Of a DNA stretch of 64,000 nucleotides, positions 27,288 to 35,749 are shown one piece after another (position 1 is the stretch's first letter; every line of letters starts with the position of its first letter). The notes beneath the pieces are model-generated. The model searched no databases, was not told the origin of the DNA, and saw only the letters and a list, made by a program, of their open reading frames with translations. Source of the DNA: Candidatus Brachythrix odensensis (GTDB lineage: Bacteria > Chloroflexota > Anaerolineae > J036 > Brachytrichaceae). A program made the translations under genes and the position numbers. Where the stretch lies: positions 1 through 64,000 of the forward strand of contig JADKDT010000017.1 in assembly GCA_016714465.1 (NCBI GenBank). The letters run 5' to 3'.

Positions 27288-27970
27288 TTGTATACCCCGC
27301 GCATGGATTCGGGCAGCAGGGCGGCCATGCGGCGCATGGCGTCGTCGGTGAGTTGCTGCAGCATCGCCCGGCTCGCCCGCCCGCCGCCGGTGTCCATGCG
27401 GTAGGGCTCGCCCAGGGTGAGGGTCACCCGTGCCCGGCGCAGGCGTTTGAGGGCGGGAAATACGTCGGGGGTGCCCTGGATGGCGACCGGCAGGATGAGG
27501 GCGTTTGCTCGGGTGGCGATAAAGGCCATCCCCTCCTGGCCGGCGATGAGACCGCCGGTCTTGCTGCGGGTGCCCTCCGGGGCGATCAACACCGCGCCGC
27601 CCGACTTGAGCGTGTCGGTCGCCAGGCGGATGGCCTGGGTATCGACATCGCCGCGGTGAACGGGGATACAGCCATAGTTGATGATGAAGAAGCGGATCGC
27701 CAGGCTTTCAAAAGCTTCAACCTTGGGCATCGGCGTGACGCTGCGCCCGAGCGAGGGGATAACGACCAGCGGATCGAGGGCGTGAATGTGATTGATCATC
27801 ACCACAAAGCCTTCGCTCACCGGGACGTGCTCGCGCCCGATCACCTCAAAGCGGGTGGTCGCGCGGAAGATCAGCCGGAGCGCGGCGTTGAAGAAGCCGC
27901 GCAGCGGGGCCTTGCCATCCCAGGCCCATCGGCGGGAGTAGGAGGACTTTGGGGCCGGCGTGTTTGTCAT
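27284..27970 (-). CDS. plsC: 1-acyl-sn-glycerol-3-phosphate acyltransferase
   Basis: Membrane-associated acyltransferase of 228 aa making phosphatidic acid from lysophosphatidic acid. It has the PlsC motifs: NHIHALDPLVV (the H-x4-D catalytic pair, H61 and D66), CIPVHRGD, and APEGTRSKTGG for substrate phosphate binding, then LPVAIQGTPDVFP. Only a short amphipathic N-terminus (LRGFFNAALRLIFRATTRFEVIG) could touch the membrane. Start at 27970 lies ten bases after the stop of the DsbB-cytochrome gene, and its stop overlaps the DUF512 start, so all three are one operon. Confidence 0.93.
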   Translation of the reverse strand: MTNTPAPKSSYSRRWAWDGKAPLRGFFNAALRLIFRATTRFEVIGREHVPVSEGFVVMINHIHALDPLVVIPSLGRSVTPMPKVEAFESLAIRFFIINYGCIPVHRGDVDTQAIRLATDTLKSGGAVLIAPEGTRSKTGGLIAGQEGMAFIATRANALILPVAIQGTPDVFPALKRLRRARVTLTLGEPYRMDTGGGRASRAMLQQLTDDAMRRMAALLPESMRGVYK

Positions 27971-27980
27971 GCGTCGGCGC

Positions 27981-28925
27981 CTAACGGACGATGGTTTTCA
28001 TGTAGCGGATGACAGAGCGCAGCTCGTCATCGGTGTAGCTGGCCATGCCGCCGCTCTGGGGCATTTGCAGGCCGCTTTTGTTGTCGGCATCCGTGGGCAG
28101 GCGGCCCTTGCGAATCATGCGCAGCAGCTCGTCCTCGGTCCCAAATTTGACCAGGGTCGAGCCCGCCAGGGTCGGGGCGAGGCCGTTGATGCCGTCGCCG
28201 TTTGAGCCGTGGCACATCGCGCAGTAGTCGCGGAAAAACGTCGCGCCGCCAGCGATGCTGACGGCGGGCGTGGCAAACGGCGATGTGGGCTTTGCGCCGG
28301 GCAGTTCGGTCGTCTTGGGCGGGCGCGACGCGCGCAGGTCGGCGCCGACAGCGAAGACCAGGACGATAGCGGCCCCAATGGCAAGTGCGGCCCCAGCCAG
28401 GCGAACCAAGAAGGCCGAACGTGGCTCGATCGCAACTGCCGGCACGACGACAGGCTCTTCCGTGTCGGTTTCATCATCGTCCATGGCAGGGATGTCCGAC
28501 GAGATGCGAGAGGCCACTCCGGACAGGATGACCAGGACGAAGGCGATCAGGGCGAGGGTCGGAATGGTGATCAGGCCATTCAGCCAGTTCAGGTAGTCGC
28601 CCTTGCACGAGACGCCGCTATTGAGCTCGCAGGGTGAGGCGGTAAACCAGTCGGTCTTCTGATACAGGATGTGATAGGTCGAGATGGCGGCCCCGACCAG
28701 GGCGATGGGGATGACATAGCGCCACATCTTTTCATCCCGGCGCAGGATGCCGATGAAGAGGATGAAGACGAGGGGATACATGGCGATGCGCTGATACCAG
28801 CACATCTCGCAGGGAAGCCAGCCCAGAACCTGGCTGAAGAAGAGGCTGCCAGCCATGGCAACCGTGGCGACAACAAGCGCGGCATAGGGGCTGAGCTTGC
28901 CGATCGTGTTTAGGGTGCGATCCAT
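27981..28925 (-). CDS. DsbB/BdbC-type thiol oxidase fused to a cytochrome c domain
   Basis: 314 aa. The N-terminal half is a four-helix DsbB/BdbC membrane domain that would reoxidise the extracytoplasmic dithiol oxidase DsbA: first cysteine pair WLPCEMCWYQR (C39, C42), second pair CELNSGVSC (C99, C107). An acidic linker (MDDDETDTEEP, 148-158) and a fifth membrane segment (about 172-195) lead to a class I cytochrome c domain with CAMCH (C235, C238, H239) and a Met ligand candidate near LQMP (M288). Topology fits: both cysteine loops and the haem face outward. DsbB normally passes electrons to quinone; the fusion suggests transfer to cytochrome c. A TAGAAT box (28939-28934) sits eight bases before ATG 28925, so it is near-leaderless. 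Confidence 0.9.
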   Translation of the reverse strand: MDRTLNTIGKLSPYAALVVATVAMAGSLFFSQVLGWLPCEMCWYQRIAMYPLVFILFIGILRRDEKMWRYVIPIALVGAAISTYHILYQKTDWFTASPCELNSGVSCKGDYLNWLNGLITIPTLALIAFVLVILSGVASRISSDIPAMDDDETDTEEPVVVPAVAIEPRSAFLVRLAGAALAIGAAIVLVFAVGADLRASRPPKTTELPGAKPTSPFATPAVSIAGGATFFRDYCAMCHGSNGDGINGLAPTLAGSTLVKFGTEDELLRMIRKGRLPTDADNKSGLQMPQSGGMASYTDDELRSVIRYMKTIVR

Positions 28926-28960
28926 CGCGGGTGATTCTAACGGATGGAATTGCAGGATTG

Positions 28961-29026
28961 TGATGGGAACGACATCCCGCCCCGCCCCGGCTTGCGCCGG
29001 GGCGGGGCGGGATGTCGTTCCCATCA
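28961..29026. repeat. 66-bp perfect hairpin between divergent genes
   Basis: 31-bp arms beginning TGATGGGAACGACATCCCGC and closing on TTGC; the longest of the family. It lies in the divergent gap between the DsbB-cytochrome gene (start 28925) and the lipoprotein gene (start 29134), not at a 3' end. Confidence 0.85.
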
Positions 29027-29133
29027 ATACAGGTCGCGGTGGCGCGCTTGAGAGATCCAGGTCGAATCGTGATAGTTCGCCGGCCGTCGTTGAGCGCAGG
29101 ATGTTGGCACATTCCACAAAAGGAGAAATGAAA

Positions 29134-29634
29134 ATGAACACCCTGACCAAGATCAAGTCCCTGGCGATTGCCGCGCTGAGCGTGGCCATGATGACGGCCT
29201 GCGCCGGCGGCGGCGCGGCGATGGAGATGAAGGACCTGCCGGTCTACCCCGGCGCGAGCGAGCTCAAGCCGGGCGAAAGCCGGATCGCCGAAACCTTGCA
29301 GAAAAACATGGAGCAGGATGCCCAGATCCGCAATGCTGCGGGCTCAGGGGGCAAAACCGAGCAGAAAGGCTTCAAATTCCCTGCTGACGCGAGCTGGGAC
29401 AAAGTCAAGACGTTCTACACCGACAAGCTGAAGGCGACCGGTTGGAGCGAGGGGATTGGCGGGCCGGGCGGCGCCATCGCCAACAGCGTGCTGAACCAAG
29501 TCAATTCGCAGAACGACGCGTTCCAGAACACGATCTACAGCAAGGGCAACCAGACCCTGGCGGTCTTCCGAATGGCCGATCCGACCGACAAGAGCTCGGT
29601 CGTCGTCATCGCATCGCTCTCGACGCGCTACTAA
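29134..29634 (+). CDS. Lipoprotein of unknown function
   Basis: 166 aa exported lipoprotein: MNTLTKIKSLAIAALSVAMM followed by TAC at the lipobox. The mature part starts with DLPVYPGASELKPGESRIAE and contains KGFKFPADASWDKVKTFYTD, a pattern seen in other envelope proteins where a calculated amount is compared with a threshold, but I do not recognise a named family. ATG 29134 is chosen over ATG 29128 because AGGAG at 29121-29125 is eight bases from the former and only two from the latter. It is monocistronic and ends at a hairpin. Confidence 0.7.
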   Translation: MNTLTKIKSLAIAALSVAMMTACAGGGAAMEMKDLPVYPGASELKPGESRIAETLQKNMEQDAQIRNAAGSGGKTEQKGFKFPADASWDKVKTFYTDKLKATGWSEGIGGPGGAIANSVLNQVNSQNDAFQNTIYSKGNQTLAVFRMADPTDKSSVVVIASLSTRY

Positions 29635-29639
29635 ATACT

Positions 29640-29686
29640 GCAAGAAGCGATATGACCCGGCTCCGCCGGGTCATATCGCTTCTTGC
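29640..29686. terminator. Long perfect hairpin after the lipoprotein gene
   Basis: 22-bp arms GCAAGAAGCGATATGACCCG-GC around TCC. It starts six bases after the lipoprotein stop, with the next gene in the same direction. Confidence 0.82.
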
Positions 29687-29706
29687 GTATCGGGTGCGTG
29701 GCGCAA

Positions 29707-29723
29707 GGGCCGATAATCGGCCC
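29707..29723 (+). promoter_or_regulatory. Palindromic operator over the -10 box of the ThDP-enzyme gene
   Basis: GGGCCGATAATCGGCCC is a perfect 17-bp palindrome. Its centre is GATAAT (29712-29717), which lies nine bases before the ATG at 29727 and is the only plausible -10. A repressor bound here would occlude the promoter. Confidence 0.5.
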
Positions 29724-29726
29724 ACG

Positions 29727-31279
29727 ATGAATGGCGCCCAATCCCTGATCCAAACCCTCGTTAACGGCGGGGTAGACACTTGCTTCACCAATCCCGGCAC
29801 CTCGGAGATGGCCTTTGTGGCGGCGGTCGACCGCGTGCCCGGGATGCGAACCATCCTGGCCCTCTTCGAAGGCGTGGCGACCGGGGCCGCGGACGGGTAT
29901 GCCCGGATGGCCGGCAAACCGGCCTGCACCCTGCTCCACCTCGGCCCGGGGTTGGGAAACGGGATCGCCAACCTGCACAACGCCCGGCGGGCCAACAGCC
30001 CGCTAATCAACATCGTGGGCGAACATGCCACCTGGCACTTGCAGTACGAGGCGCCGCTCAAGGCCGACATCCGGGCCCTGGCCAGCGCTGTCAGCGGCTG
30101 GATCCGGACCTGCGCCAGCCCGGAGAGCGTCGCCCAGGACGCCGTCGAGGCGATCGCCGCCGCCTGCGCGCCGCCAGGCCAGGTCGCCACGATCATCTTC
30201 CCGGGCGACTGCATGTGGAACGACGGTCCCGAGCCGCTGGGCGCGCCGGCGCTGCGCGGGCCCGTGCCCGTCGATTCGAAGGCCGTCGACACGATTGCGC
30301 GCACGCTGCGGGCTGCCCAGGCGCGAGGCGAGACCAGCGCCCTCTACGTCGGCGGGCCGGCCTGGTCCCCCCACGGCCAGGCCCTCGCAACCCGAATCGG
30401 AGCGGCGGTCGGGGCGCGGGTGTTCGGGCATCGCTTCAGCCCCAAGGGTTCGCGCGGAGCAGGCATCGCCCAGATCACCCGGCTGGCCTATCCGGTCCCC
30501 CAGGCCGTTGCCCAGCTTGCCGGGATCAAGAATCTGGTCATGGCCGGAACAACGCAGCCGGTTGGCTTTTTTGGTTATCCGAATCTGCCCAGCGAGCTGC
30601 AGCCGCCCGACTGCGCGCTGCATACCCTGGCCACCCCCGAACAGGACGTGCTGGGCGCGCTCGAAGCGCTGGCCGACGCCCTCGACGCGCCGGGTGAACC
30701 GCCCACGGTCAATCGGCTGGCCCGGCCCGGCATGCCCGACGGCGAGCTGAGCGTCGAGAAGATCTGGCTGGCCCTTGCGTCGCTGTTGCCGGAAGGCGCG
30801 ATCATCTCCGACGAGGCGGTGACCAGCAGCCGGGCCTCGGACGACTGGATGGGCACAACGGTCCCGCACGAGTGGTTGGCGGTGACGGGCGGGAGTATTG
30901 GCCAGGGCATGCCGGTCGCGACGGGGGCGGCGGTGGCCTGCCCCGACCGCAAGGTCATCAACATGGAGGCCGACGGCTCGGCGATGCCACCCTGCAGGCG
31001 CTGTGGACTCAGGCCCGCGAGCAGCTCGATGTGCTGACGGTGATCTTCAACAACCGCATCTACGCGATTCTGCAGGGCGAGATGAAGGCGATCGGGCTGG
31101 CCATCGGGCCCAAGGCCCACGACATGCTGCGCATCGACTCACCGACGCTGGATTTCGTCAGCCTGGCCCAGGGAATGGGCGTGCCGGCGAGCCGGGCGAC
31201 GACCCAGTCCGAGTTCAACGCCGCGCTTGCGATTGGGCTGCGCGAGAAGGGACCACGGCTGATTGAGGCCATGATTTAG
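29727..31279 (+). CDS. Thiamine-diphosphate enzyme, acetolactate synthase large-subunit-like (frameshifted)
   Basis: About 517 aa after repair, cytosolic ThDP enzyme. The N-terminal PYR domain has FTNPGTSEMAFVAAVD with the Glu that activates ThDP (in LALFEGVATGAADGYARM), a central domain, and a C-terminal PP domain with VTGGSIGQGMPVATGAAVAC and the Mg/ThDP motif MEADGSAM. The frame breaks near 30987: ATG CC(C) ACC CTG restores GSAM-P-TLQALWTQAREQLDVLTVIF. Databases usually call such proteins acetolactate synthases, but benzoylformate-decarboxylase-like and other 2-oxoacid decarboxylases share the pattern and no small subunit gene is nearby. GATAAT and a palindrome sit directly before the start. 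Confidence 0.83.
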
Positions 31280-31286
31280 GAATGCG

Positions 31287-31367
31287 TCCACAAATTTCGC
31301 CGATTCACCCAGATTGGTGGTGGGTCGGTGTCGAACGCCTTCTGCGTAAATCGGCGAAATCTGTGGA
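31287..31367. repeat. TCCACAAATTTCGCCGATT inverted repeat
   Basis: Arms 31287-31305 and 31349-31367, 19 bp with one mismatch, around a 43-base loop. It is related to the AATCTGCG-type elements at 46960-47070 and 57093-57197 (all contain TCC(A/G)CA(A/G)ATT). The right arm reaches the likely GTG start of the next gene. Confidence 0.75.
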
Positions 31368-32355
31368 TAGATTCCTGCCGCCGCTCTTAATCCTCCTGGC
31401 CGCGATCGGAGGGTCGAACGCGCGCGCCGAGGCGCCGACGCTGGGAGGGTGCGCGCTCCTTCCGTCTGACAGCGTATTCAACACCCGGATCGACACGCTG
31501 TCGGTTCATGCGATGTCCGGCGCCTGGGTGAATTCGATCGGCTCGGGCACGGGCCTGCATCCGGACTTCGGCACAGTCTGGGAAGGCGCGCCCATCGGCA
31601 TCCCGTACACGGTTGCGCTGACGGCCCTTGCGCCGATCACGGTCACCTTCATCTACACCAATGAAAGCGACCCGAGCCCCTACCTCATTCCACCCGACCC
31701 GCCAATCGAGGGCGGACCTGCGAGCAGCGGCGACCGGCACGTGCTGTGGGTAGATGCGCCAAATTGCGTCCTGAACGAGCTCTACGCCGCGTATCCCCAA
31801 CCGAACGGCACCTGGAAAGCCGGGAGCGGCGCGCGCTGGGACCTGCACAGCAACGCCCTGCGCCCGGACACCTGGACCAGCGCGGACGCGGCCGGCCTGC
31901 CGATTCTGCCGCTGCTGGTTCGCCGCGACGAGGTCCAGGCCGGCGAGATCCGGCACGCCTTGCGCTTCACCGCCAACATTACCCAGAAGGCCCACCTGTG
32001 GCCGGCCCGGCATGATGCGAGCGACAACACAAACCCCGACCGGCCGCCGATGGGGGCGCGCTTCCGGCTCAAGGCAAGCGTCGACATCAGTGGTTATGCG
32101 CCCGAGATTCAGGTCATCTTCACGGCCCTGAAGCGCTATGGGATGTTTCTGGCCGACAACGGCAGCAACTGGTATGTGTCCGGCGCCCACGATATGGGCT
32201 GGGACGATGACCTGCTGGTCAGCGCGTTCTCAGACCTGAGCGGGAGCGACTTCGAGGTTGTTGACCAGGCCGGGCTGATGGTCAACGTGGACTCGGGTCA
32301 GGCGCGTCAGGCGCCCGCAGCCCGGGCATGGTTGCCGATCGTGGCGCGGCCATAG
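31363..32355 (+). CDS. Secreted protein of unknown family ending in a WLP motif
   Basis: 330 aa. A signal peptide follows the GTG at 31363 (MDRFLPPLLILLAAIGGSNA, cleavage likely after NARA); an ATG at 31282 is in frame but would encode the inverted repeat. The mature protein contains FNTRIDTLSVH, NESDPSPYLIPPDPPIEGGP, GDRHVLWVDAPNCVLNELYA, SNALRPDTWTSADAAGLPIL and FLADNGSNWYVSGAHDMGWD. Similar unnamed extracellular proteins occur in several phyla; I know no function. It ends ARAWLPIVARP, matching the C-terminal motif of the beta-helix proteins here. It overlaps nothing and is followed by an inverted repeat. Confidence 0.72.
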   Translation: MDRFLPPLLILLAAIGGSNARAEAPTLGGCALLPSDSVFNTRIDTLSVHAMSGAWVNSIGSGTGLHPDFGTVWEGAPIGIPYTVALTALAPITVTFIYTNESDPSPYLIPPDPPIEGGPASSGDRHVLWVDAPNCVLNELYAAYPQPNGTWKAGSGARWDLHSNALRPDTWTSADAAGLPILPLLVRRDEVQAGEIRHALRFTANITQKAHLWPARHDASDNTNPDRPPMGARFRLKASVDISGYAPEIQVIFTALKRYGMFLADNGSNWYVSGAHDMGWDDDLLVSAFSDLSGSDFEVVDQAGLMVNVDSGQARQAPAARAWLPIVARP

Positions 32356-32384
32356 ATACGACCCGGAGCACGCGCTCAGGCGCG

Positions 32385-32461
32385 GCGAACACCCTAAAGG
32401 TTGGCCCCGATAAGCTTTGCCCTGTCGCGAGCTGAAGTGGGCCAGCCTTTAGGGTGTTCGC
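32385..32461. terminator. Inverted repeat with 23-bp arms at convergent gene ends
   Basis: GCGAACACCCTAAAGGTTGG-CCC at 32385-32407 pairs with 32439-32461 with one mismatch, around 31 bases. The right arm covers the stop codon of the opposing gene (32449-32451), so the repeat is partly coding. Confidence 0.75.
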
Positions 32462-32847
32462 ATTGGCGGTTTTCGCGCGTCCAACCGCGCGACCAGCATG
32501 CGATTCAACGCTTCGCGGGCGGCGGGGAGGGTCTGCATGGCCGCCCAGTCCCCGACGATTTCGGCGGCCCGGGCGAACGACATCAGGCGCGCAAACGGGT
32601 CGGCGGTCACGGGCTGGCCGCCCGCGCGCGTCTGCGGCCAATGCGACGCCAAGGCCTTCGCCCAAGCCGGATACGCCCGCGCAAGCGCAGGTCGAAGAAC
32701 CGCCCACTCGGTCTCATCTGCCGGTGTCGCCACACCGCCGCGATACACCCGCACCACCAGCGCCTCGAGCCCATCCCAGCCCGCGACGAAGGCATCCAGG
32801 GCCGGATCGGCCAGGGCCCGGGTCAGGGACTGGGTAAATGGATTCAC
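32449..32847 (-). CDS. Small protein at the end of the thrC operon
   Basis: 132 aa, no family recognised. The sequence is helical and rich in Ala, Arg and Trp (DAFVAGWDGLEALVVRVYRG, AWAKALASHWPQTRAGG). It overlaps the dehydrogenase stop by ATGA, so it is translationally coupled to it. Its last codons lie in the inverted repeat at 32385-32461, which also sets its terminus RTP. Cytosolic; no signal peptide or Cys. Confidence 0.6.
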   Translation of the reverse strand: MNPFTQSLTRALADPALDAFVAGWDGLEALVVRVYRGGVATPADETEWAVLRPALARAYPAWAKALASHWPQTRAGGQPVTADPFARLMSFARAAEIVGDWAAMQTLPAAREALNRMLVARLDARKPPMRTP

Positions 32848-33791
32848 TTCACTGCGAAGAGAGGCCGCTCACCGCGCAGCACGCGCAGAACGTCCTCGGC
32901 GACAGCCACCGAGATGCGATCCTGGGCCTCGTCGGTGATCCCCGCCACGTGGGGGGTGAGAAGGAGGTTCGGCGCGCCGGCCAACGGATCGCCAGCGCCG
33001 GGAGGCTCGTTGACCCGGACGTCGAGCGCGGCCCCGGCCAGCTTGCCCGCGCGCAAGGCGGCCGCCAGCGCGGCTTCGTCGACAATGCCGCCCCGGCTGG
33101 TGTTGACCAGATAGGCGCCCGGCTTCATCGTCGCCAGGCGCTCGGCATTGATCAGGTTGGCGGTGCTGGGCAGGAGCGGGACGTGCAGCGAGATAAAGTC
33201 GGCCTGGCGCAACACCTCGTCCAACGGCAGGAGTGCCACACCATGCTCGGCGGCGTTGAAGTGCGCTGCGGTGATCAGTGGGTCGTAGGCGATGACGCGC
33301 ATGCCAAACGCCGCGCCGCGCCGGGCGACCCGCGCGCCAATGTCGCCCAGCCCGACCAGGGCCAGGGTCTTGCCGCATAACTCGAAACCGGTGAAGGCCG
33401 CCCGATCCCACCCGCCCGCTTTGGTGCTGGCGTCGGCGGGGACCAGGCGGCGGGCCATGGCCAGAAAGGCGCCCATGGCGTACTCAGCGACCGAAATCGC
33501 GTTGGCGGTGCCGCCGGTGACGACCGTCACATTGCGCTCGCGCAGGGCGGACAGATCGAGGTTGTCAAGCCCCACCCCCAGCCGTCCAACCACCTTGAGC
33601 TTGGGCGCGGCGCCCAACAGATCGGAGTTGACCTGGGTCTGATTCCGGACGATCAGGGCGTCAACATCGGCCAGCGCGGCGAGCAAGCGCGGGCGATCCT
33701 TGAAGATGGTCTTGTCGTAGGTGACATTGCCGGCGGCCTCGAGCAGGCTGATGCCGCGCGGCCAGTTGAGTTCAGAGATGAGGATGCGCAT
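32844..33791 (-). CDS. D-isomer 2-hydroxyacid dehydrogenase (3-phosphoglycerate dehydrogenase type)
   Basis: NAD-dependent oxidoreductase, 315 aa, cytosolic. It has LKVVGRLGVGLDNLDLSALR, the NAD-binding GLGDIGARVARRG, and the catalytic triad: Arg in NTSRGGIVDEAAL, Glu in VNEPPGAGDPL and His in TPHVAGITDEAQ. It lacks the C-terminal ACT domain of long SerA proteins. Lying directly downstream of threonine synthase (45-base gap), it may be the serA of this organism, but 2-hydroxyacid substrates of other kinds fit too, so no symbol is given. Confidence 0.88.
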   Translation of the reverse strand: MRILISELNWPRGISLLEAAGNVTYDKTIFKDRPRLLAALADVDALIVRNQTQVNSDLLGAAPKLKVVGRLGVGLDNLDLSALRERNVTVVTGGTANAISVAEYAMGAFLAMARRLVPADASTKAGGWDRAAFTGFELCGKTLALVGLGDIGARVARRGAAFGMRVIAYDPLITAAHFNAAEHGVALLPLDEVLRQADFISLHVPLLPSTANLINAERLATMKPGAYLVNTSRGGIVDEAALAAALRAGKLAGAALDVRVNEPPGAGDPLAGAPNLLLTPHVAGITDEAQDRISVAVAEDVLRVLRGERPLFAVK

Positions 33792-33836
33792 GCGGGAAAC
33801 ATGTCGGGGCGGCGCGGGCCGCCCCGACGGTGAGGG

Positions 33837-35063
33837 TTACTCTATTTTGGCGAGGAGGTCAGGGTCCTTCGGATCAAGGACCGGCAGGCCGGACACGTCG
33901 ATGAGCTCGGCGTTCTTGAGCAGCGAGCCGCAATTGAACAGCACGACCTTCTCCTCGGGTTTGAGGAAGTTCTGCGCCATCAGCAGCTTGTAGGCCGCCC
34001 AGGTTGCGGCGCCTTCGGGTGAGGCGAAGATGCCCTCACTTCGAGCGACTTCGCTCATGGCCAGGCGGATCTCATCGTCGGTGACGCTGATGGCGGTGCC
34101 GCCGCTCGCCTTGAGGGCGTCCATCATCAGATAGTCGCCGATCGCCACCGGCACGCGCAGGCCAGCCGCGATGGTCTGGGCATTGGGGAAGAGTTCAGCG
34201 TGGCGCTTGCCTTCGCGCCAGGCCTTGACGATGGGCATGCAGCCTTCGGCCTGCACAACGATCATCTTGGGGCGCTTGCTGCCAATCCAGCCGAGCTGCT
34301 CGAGCTCGTCAAAGGCCTTCCACATCCCGACGATGCCGGTCCCGCCGCCCGTTGGGTACAGAATCGCATCGGGGAGCTCCCAGTTGAAGTGCTCGGCCAG
34401 CTCGAGGCCCATGGTCTTCTTGCCTTCCTGACGATACGGCTCCTTGAGCGTGCTGACGTCGAACCAGCCGCGCGAGGGCGAGGCGGCCCGGACGATGGCG
34501 CCAGCGTCGTTGATCAGGCCGCGCACCAGGTAGACATTCGCCCCGAACATGAAGCTTTCCTTCTTCATCATCTCGGGGGCATCGGTGGGCATAAAGACGT
34601 TGATCTGCATGCCGGCCCGGGCGCCATAGGCTGAGAGCGCGCTGGCCGCGTTGCCGGCGGATGGCGCGCCGATGGCCTTGACGCCCAGCTCTTTCGCCTT
34701 CGACACGGCGGCACTCATGCCGCGCGCCTTGAAACTGCCCGTTGGATTGAGGCCCTCCTCCTTGAAAAAGATCTGGTTGGCGCCGTAGGGCTTGCCCAGG
34801 CGCAGTGCCGGCAGGAGCGGGGTGTGGCCTTCGCCCAACGTCACGACGTTGGCCGGATCGCGCACGGGCATGATCTCAAACCAGCGCCACATGTTGCCGG
34901 GCCGGCGCAACAAGTCGTCTTTTTTGAACTCCTTCCGGGCCGCGACCAGGTCGTAGCGGGCATACAACACCTTGCCGCATTTCGCGCAGGTGTTGTGGAT
35001 TTCGTCACAGGAAAACGTCGCACCGCAATAGGTGCATTCAAGGTGGGTGATATAGCTTTTCAT
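33837..35063 (-). CDS. thrC: Threonine synthase
   Basis: PLP enzyme of 408 aa converting O-phosphohomoserine to threonine. An N-terminal zinc ribbon (C10, C13, C26, C29 in ECTYCGATFS...CAKCGK) is typical of one ThrC subgroup. The PLP lysine is K112 in NPTGSFKARGM; APSAGNAASALSAYG and PTGGGTGIVGMWKAF bind phosphate. The start is ATG at 35063, with GAAGAGC upstream; the open frame extends to 35129 but lacks support. It heads an operon with a 2-hydroxyacid dehydrogenase and a small gene, and is divergent from a GNAT gene sharing a palindromic -10. Confidence 0.94.
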   Translation of the reverse strand: MKSYITHLECTYCGATFSCDEIHNTCAKCGKVLYARYDLVAARKEFKKDDLLRRPGNMWRWFEIMPVRDPANVVTLGEGHTPLLPALRLGKPYGANQIFFKEEGLNPTGSFKARGMSAAVSKAKELGVKAIGAPSAGNAASALSAYGARAGMQINVFMPTDAPEMMKKESFMFGANVYLVRGLINDAGAIVRAASPSRGWFDVSTLKEPYRQEGKKTMGLELAEHFNWELPDAILYPTGGGTGIVGMWKAFDELEQLGWIGSKRPKMIVVQAEGCMPIVKAWREGKRHAELFPNAQTIAAGLRVPVAIGDYLMMDALKASGGTAISVTDDEIRLAMSEVARSEGIFASPEGAATWAAYKLLMAQNFLKPEEKVVLFNCGSLLKNAELIDVSGLPVLDPKDPDLLAKIE

Positions 35064-35092
35064 GTTTTGCTCTTCGTGGAACAGACTCGAAT

Positions 35093-35102
35093 GAGTATAC
35101 TC
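35093..35102. promoter_or_regulatory. Palindromic bidirectional -10 element
   Basis: GAGTATACTC is a perfect palindrome, so TATACT reads on both strands (35096-35101 and 35099-35094). It sits exactly midway between the thrC start (35063) and the GNAT start (35132), 29-30 bases from each, and could drive both. Confidence 0.5.
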
Positions 35103-35131
35103 TTTGGGCGCGCCAAACTGCCGCGCCAACG

Positions 35132-35665
35132 ATGGAGATCACGCTCAGCCCCGCCCTGTCAGACGATGACCGGCAAGCCGTCCGGAATATGTTCGTCGCG
35201 TACTTCTACGACCTTGCGCCCTACGATCCGAATCTCATCATCAACGACTTTGGCCTGCCTTGCTGGGAACCGGCGCTGGCGGATGGCGCTGTGGGACCGA
35301 GAACGGCCGCTGAATGCTGGGAATTCAACAAATGGGTTCGCGACAGGATGGACTGGTATTTGATCCGAGCCGATGGGACGCCGGCTGGGTTTGTCTTCGT
35401 CATGGACGACAGCGCCTATCTGCCGCCGGGATGCCAGCACGAGTTGATGGATTTCTACGTTACGCCCAAATTTCGCCGGCACGGCATCGGCAGCCAGGCC
35501 GCCCGGCTGGCTTTTGAAACGCGGCATGGGCGCTGGGTGCTGTACCAGCTTACGCCCAACTACGCGGCCCGCAAGTTCTGGTTGAAGGTCCTGCGCGACT
35601 ACACGGGCGGCAACTTCGAGATGGCCGAGCGCGACTACGATGTGATGCAACAATTCTCAAATTAG
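35132..35665 (+). CDS. GNAT-family N-acetyltransferase
   Basis: 177 aa, cytosolic. Only part of the GNAT signature is clear: a hydrophobic beta-strand (PAGFVFVMDDSAYL), the acetyl-CoA loop in TPKFRRHGIGSQAARLAF, and NYAARKFWLKVLRDY towards the C-terminus. The substrate is unknown. Divergent from thrC, with which it may share a symmetric promoter; followed by a long hairpin. Confidence 0.82.
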   Translation: MEITLSPALSDDDRQAVRNMFVAYFYDLAPYDPNLIINDFGLPCWEPALADGAVGPRTAAECWEFNKWVRDRMDWYLIRADGTPAGFVFVMDDSAYLPPGCQHELMDFYVTPKFRRHGIGSQAARLAFETRHGRWVLYQLTPNYAARKFWLKVLRDYTGGNFEMAERDYDVMQQFSN

Positions 35666-35668
35666 GTT

Positions 35669-35711
35669 TGTGCGCGATGGGCTCGGGCTTCGCCCGAGCC
35701 CATCGCGCACA
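35669..35711. terminator. Long perfect hairpin after GNAT gene
   Basis: 20-bp arms TGTGCGCGATGGGCTCGGGC around TTC. It begins four bases after the GNAT stop and precedes a gene in the same direction. Confidence 0.82.
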
Positions 35712-35749
35712 GAGAAAACGCCCGCGCGGCAGCGCTTAGAATCGGCCGA

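Noticed and set aside
31282..31362. ATG at 31282 as start of the secreted protein.
   Set aside because: It would translate the inverted repeat before the signal peptide; GTG 31363 gives a normal signal peptide.
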